DNA from: Chara braunii
Taxonomy: Eukaryota; Streptophyta; Charophyceae; Charales; Characeae
Direction: 5' to 3'
DNA: 31,354 nt
Assembly: GCA_003427395.1 (NCBI GenBank)
Contig: BFEA01000195.1
Span: forward strand, 2,211,336-2,242,689
A model generated the notes under the pieces. That model saw nothing but the letters and a program-made list of their open reading frames with translations. It was not told the DNA's origin and made no database searches. Positions 29,216 through 31,354 of the stretch are shown here, in pieces. The stretch's first letter is position 1, and every line of letters begins with the position of its first letter. Both the position numbers and the translations under genes were made by a program.

Positions 29216-30185
29216 TTGCACAACATTAGTTCCATTATCAAAGTGACATCCATCGCGTTGAACCTCCGTTAAGCATACCTGTCACTTGTTTCATGCGATT
29301 CCACAGTGATGGGCGGCTGCACCAACGACGGCCTGCAACAACAATACAATGGCGATGGTGGGATTGCGTAGGAGTGATGGAGAGCCTCTGGTGCTGGGAT
29401 GGAGGTTGCGCGGTGGTCGACAGAGATCGAGCAGTTATGGAGTGCGATGGAGAGTAATCACTCAGCAATGGAGGGAGATCGTGCGGCAATGGAGAGAGAT
29501 CGCGCAAGAGCGATGAAGGAAAATCGCGCAGCGATGGAGAACAGATCGCGAAGGCGCTAAGGTGCCCAGCAAATTAGTGCTGCGATGGGATAACACTTGC
29601 CAGGGCTTCGATAGCGATGGCCAGCGCTGCGGTGGAGAGCGATGGCGCACTGACGAAGAGAGATGGCGTGACGATGAGAAAGATGGCGCAGCGATGGAAC
29701 GCGTGCGATGGTCAGCGCACCGACGGAGAGCGAAGGCGCCAAGGTGCCCAACAAATCAGCGAAAGCGATGGCCAGCGCTGCGATGGGATAACACTGGCCA
29801 GGGCTTCGATAGCGATGGTCAGCGCTGCAGCGGAGAGCGATGGCGCACCGACGGAGAGAGATGGTGCACCGACGGAGAGAGATGGCGTAACAATGAGAAA
29901 GATGGCGTGACGATGAGAACGATGGTCAGCGCTGCGATGGGAGCGATGGCGATTGTCAGCGCTGCGATGGTCAGGCGAGCACGACGGCTGCGATGGTCAG
30001 GCGAGCATGACGGCTGCGATGGTTAGGCGAGCACGACGGCTGCGATGGGGGATATAGCTTTGTGTCGCGATGGCCATGAGCTAAGCGCATCAATGGCGAT
30101 GGTGCATGGCGAGCGTTGGTGATGGCGATGAGCTAAGCGCATCGATGGCGATCATGCATGGCTAAGCGCATCGATATCCAACGCC
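29216..30185. repeat. Minisatellite with higher-order 180 to 210 bp units
   Basis: The GCGATGG-type minisatellite continues. A higher-order unit is visible: AAGGCGCTAAGGTGCCCA at 29551 and AAGGCGCCAAGGTGCCCA at 29733, each followed by TGCGATGGGATAACACT and GGGCTTCGATAGCGATGG (offsets 182 to 208 bp). From 29960 a shorter unit GGTCAGGCGAGCATGACGGC recurs, followed from 30065 by ATGGCCATGAGCTAAGCGCA and variants. At 29216-29340 there is a non-repetitive island. Confidence 0.85.
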
Positions 30186-30249
30186 GTTGACATTTGCAAA
30201 ATGTCCGAATGATAGCGACATCGAAACTTATGGATTTCCAGTGTTTTTT

Positions 30250-30345
30250 ACCTCGGCGCACAACGAATCAGTGCGCCTCGGCGCGAAATAAATCGTCGCC
30301 TGGCCTCGGCGCGCAACAAACCGCCTCGGTGCACAATGAATCGCC
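30250..30345. repeat. Short GC-rich tandem repeat (CCTCGGCGCGCAACAAATCG-like)
   Basis: About four units with CCTCGGCGC or CCTCGGTGC followed by ACAA or AATAA and TCG occur at 30252, 30277, 30303 and 30325. It is followed by unique sequence up to the promoter candidate. Confidence 0.7.
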
Positions 30346-30670
30346 GTGCCTTATAGATTCTTGCGCCTGACCTCGTGCGTCGGATCATGTCGATCGACGC
30401 TCCAGATTACAACTGCAAAAATGACCTTGCCTGCCTCTTGTTTTCTTGAACTGTCACATCGTTGCACGCCGGAGTTAACGGAGATTTAGGGGCGACTGGC
30501 ATATCCATGGCTCCATTCATCTGCGCCGTTGAAAATTTTTGATCGACGGCTGACAATTTTTGGTACCTCTTACCCGTTTATAGGCCCTGTCGTTTTATGG
30601 GCCCAAGCGTGCGATCTGCGAATCGATACGGCCCCACCTTGATCCTGACGCGAGGCCTGCTGCAGGAAAG

Positions 30671-30678
30671 TATAAAAG
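30671..30678 (+). promoter_or_regulatory. TATA box, candidate RNA polymerase II promoter
   Basis: TATAAAAG is followed about 30 bp downstream by pyrimidine-rich CCCTTTTGTTGTCACTCC, suitable for a start site near 30700. A small hairpin AAGGCG-TTGC-CGCCTT overlaps its 3' end (30675-30690). Downstream, a 5' splice site AAG-GTAAGA occurs at 30994-31002. It could drive an unseen gene to the right or be the promoter of a long terminal repeat. The minus-strand frame 30733-31023 is made of the repeat described next. Confidence 0.45.
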
Positions 30679-30774
30679 GCGTTGCCGCCTTCGTGTTATC
30701 CCTTTTGTTGTCACTCCACAGGTCAAGTCACGCTATCGCTTCCGCGCGTGTTCAGATATTTTGTCTTTAGCCCC

Positions 30775-30960
30775 CCCCTCCTTCCGCCATAACCCGTTCG
30801 CTCTTCGTTCTTCGCTCTGTCTGCAGTTGCCGCATTGTGTTCGGTTCGCTCTCCGTAGCTCGCTCTTCGTGGCTAGATTTCCATTTGCCATAGCCGATTC
30901 GCTCTTCCTAGCTCGATATCCCTCCACCATAGCTGGTTCGGTGGTCGCACATCCATATCC
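30775..30960 (+). repeat. Degenerate tandem repeat in the putative leader
   Basis: CGCCATAACCCGTTCGCTCTTCG, GGTTCGCTCTCCGTAGCTCG, GCCATAGCCGATTCGCTCTTCC and CCATAGCTGGTTCGGTGG recur every 50 to 60 bp. Related words (CCGCCATAGTTGATCC, GCAGCTCGATG) continue beyond the splice-donor-like site, near 31190-31235. Confidence 0.55.
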
Positions 30961-30996
30961 GTCCGACGTTGGTCGCTCGCTCAACGCACGACGAAG

Positions 30997-31002
30997 GTAA
31001 GA
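30997..31002 (+). other. Putative 5' splice site
   Basis: GTAAGA after ACGAAG fits the eukaryotic donor consensus well. If the TATA box at 30671 is used, the first exon would be about 300 bases and non-coding or repeat-coding. The acceptor would lie outside the window or near its end. Confidence 0.35.
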
Positions 31003-31247
31003 TTCTGTAACTTGAATTGTCATGTTCTGTGTCCGATGTCCGAACAGATTCCCAGATGCCCCGTCTCTACCTGTAGGATATAACGCCGCAGTTGCCGCAT
31101 GTTGAACCCCGAATCAATTCCCGGTTTTGTTGTTTCGCCAACGGACGTGTTCTCATGTCTTTTCTCCACCCTCCACCTCCGTCCGCCATAGTTGATCCGA
31201 GTTTTGCAGCTCGATGACCTTTTGCCATAGCCATGACTGCGTTGCCA

Positions 31248-31354
31248 CTTGTACGCACCCTCGTACAAGTACGGATTCGTACTCTTGTACTCGTACGCTA
31301 CTCATACGCTAGGGGCCCCGTACGAGGTTTTTTTTTTTTTTTTTTTTTTTTTTT
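31248..31354. repeat. GTAC-rich edge sequence and terminal poly-T
   Basis: TTGTACGCACCCTCGTACAA, GTACGGATTCGTACTCTTGT, CTCGTACGC and CCCCGTACGAGG are followed by an uninterrupted T run to the last base. The composition matches the left edge. The T run could be a homopolymer at an assembly edge or the reverse complement of a poly-A tail. Confidence 0.7.

Noticed and set aside
28413-30026. Several open frames of 80 to 180 codons on both strands (for example 28555-29094 minus, 29562-30026 plus)
   Set aside because: They are translations of the GATGG minisatellite, with repetitive low-complexity products.

Overview
The window looks like nuclear DNA of a eukaryote with a repeat-rich genome. The signs are sparse, broken coding regions, microsatellites and minisatellites, tandem and inverted duplications, splice-site-like sequences, a TATA-type promoter candidate and a single N in a (GA)n tract. 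I suspect a streptophyte alga or plant (a charophyte such as Chara is my guess), but nothing in the sequence proves this. There are no bacterial operons and no recognisable housekeeping genes. Almost every coding stretch is mobile-element-like or belongs to uncharacterised paralogue families, and nearly all are damaged.

Left part (1-9.2 kb). After a GTACG-rich edge come a tandem repeat array (426-1060) and a 155-bp tandem duplication (1237-1530). Next is a broken plus-strand copy of a DUF7869-type, transposase-like gene (2036-4632). Downstream on the same strand are two tandem copies of a small uncharacterised protein, here called family M (4985-5398 and 5674-5934). A third family-M copy lies on the minus strand (7776-8381). 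A near-palindrome of the form TCGGAT-NN-ATCCGA recurs about nine times, all in the first 7.3 kb.

Middle (9.2-16.4 kb). A heavily decayed minus-strand coding tract begins at a good ATG (12753) and looks gag-like, but I could not identify a reverse transcriptase. It is followed by two direct copies of a roughly 1-kb segment (13990-15980), each containing a (GA)n microsatellite.

Right part (16.4-27.5 kb), mostly minus strand. Reading along that strand there is a second, better preserved DUF7869-type gene (27456 to 24392, two in-frame stops and one frame change). It is followed by a chain of paralogues: B (24309-23418), A (22715-21817), C (21530-21102), then X2 (18772-17855) and X1 (17615-16419). 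A, B and the C-terminal halves of X1 and X2 share one domain (family N); C resembles family M. X2 is the only long intact frame. X1 aligns with it without visible indels from about residue 40 onward but carries three stops. A second near-palindrome, TGCGAGT-NN-ACTCGCA, is scattered between and inside the tandem repeats of this half.

Far right (27.8-31.35 kb). A 120-bp tandem repeat is followed by a long GATGGCGCA-type minisatellite and short GC-rich repeats. A TATA-box promoter candidate (30671) with a 5' splice site about 325 bp downstream follows, and the window ends in GTAC-rich sequence and poly-T.

The most interesting pattern is that both transposase-like genes are followed, on the same strand, by arrays of uncharacterised paralogues. 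This suggests a composite mobile unit carrying accessory genes, now decaying largely by changes that look like C-to-T transitions.
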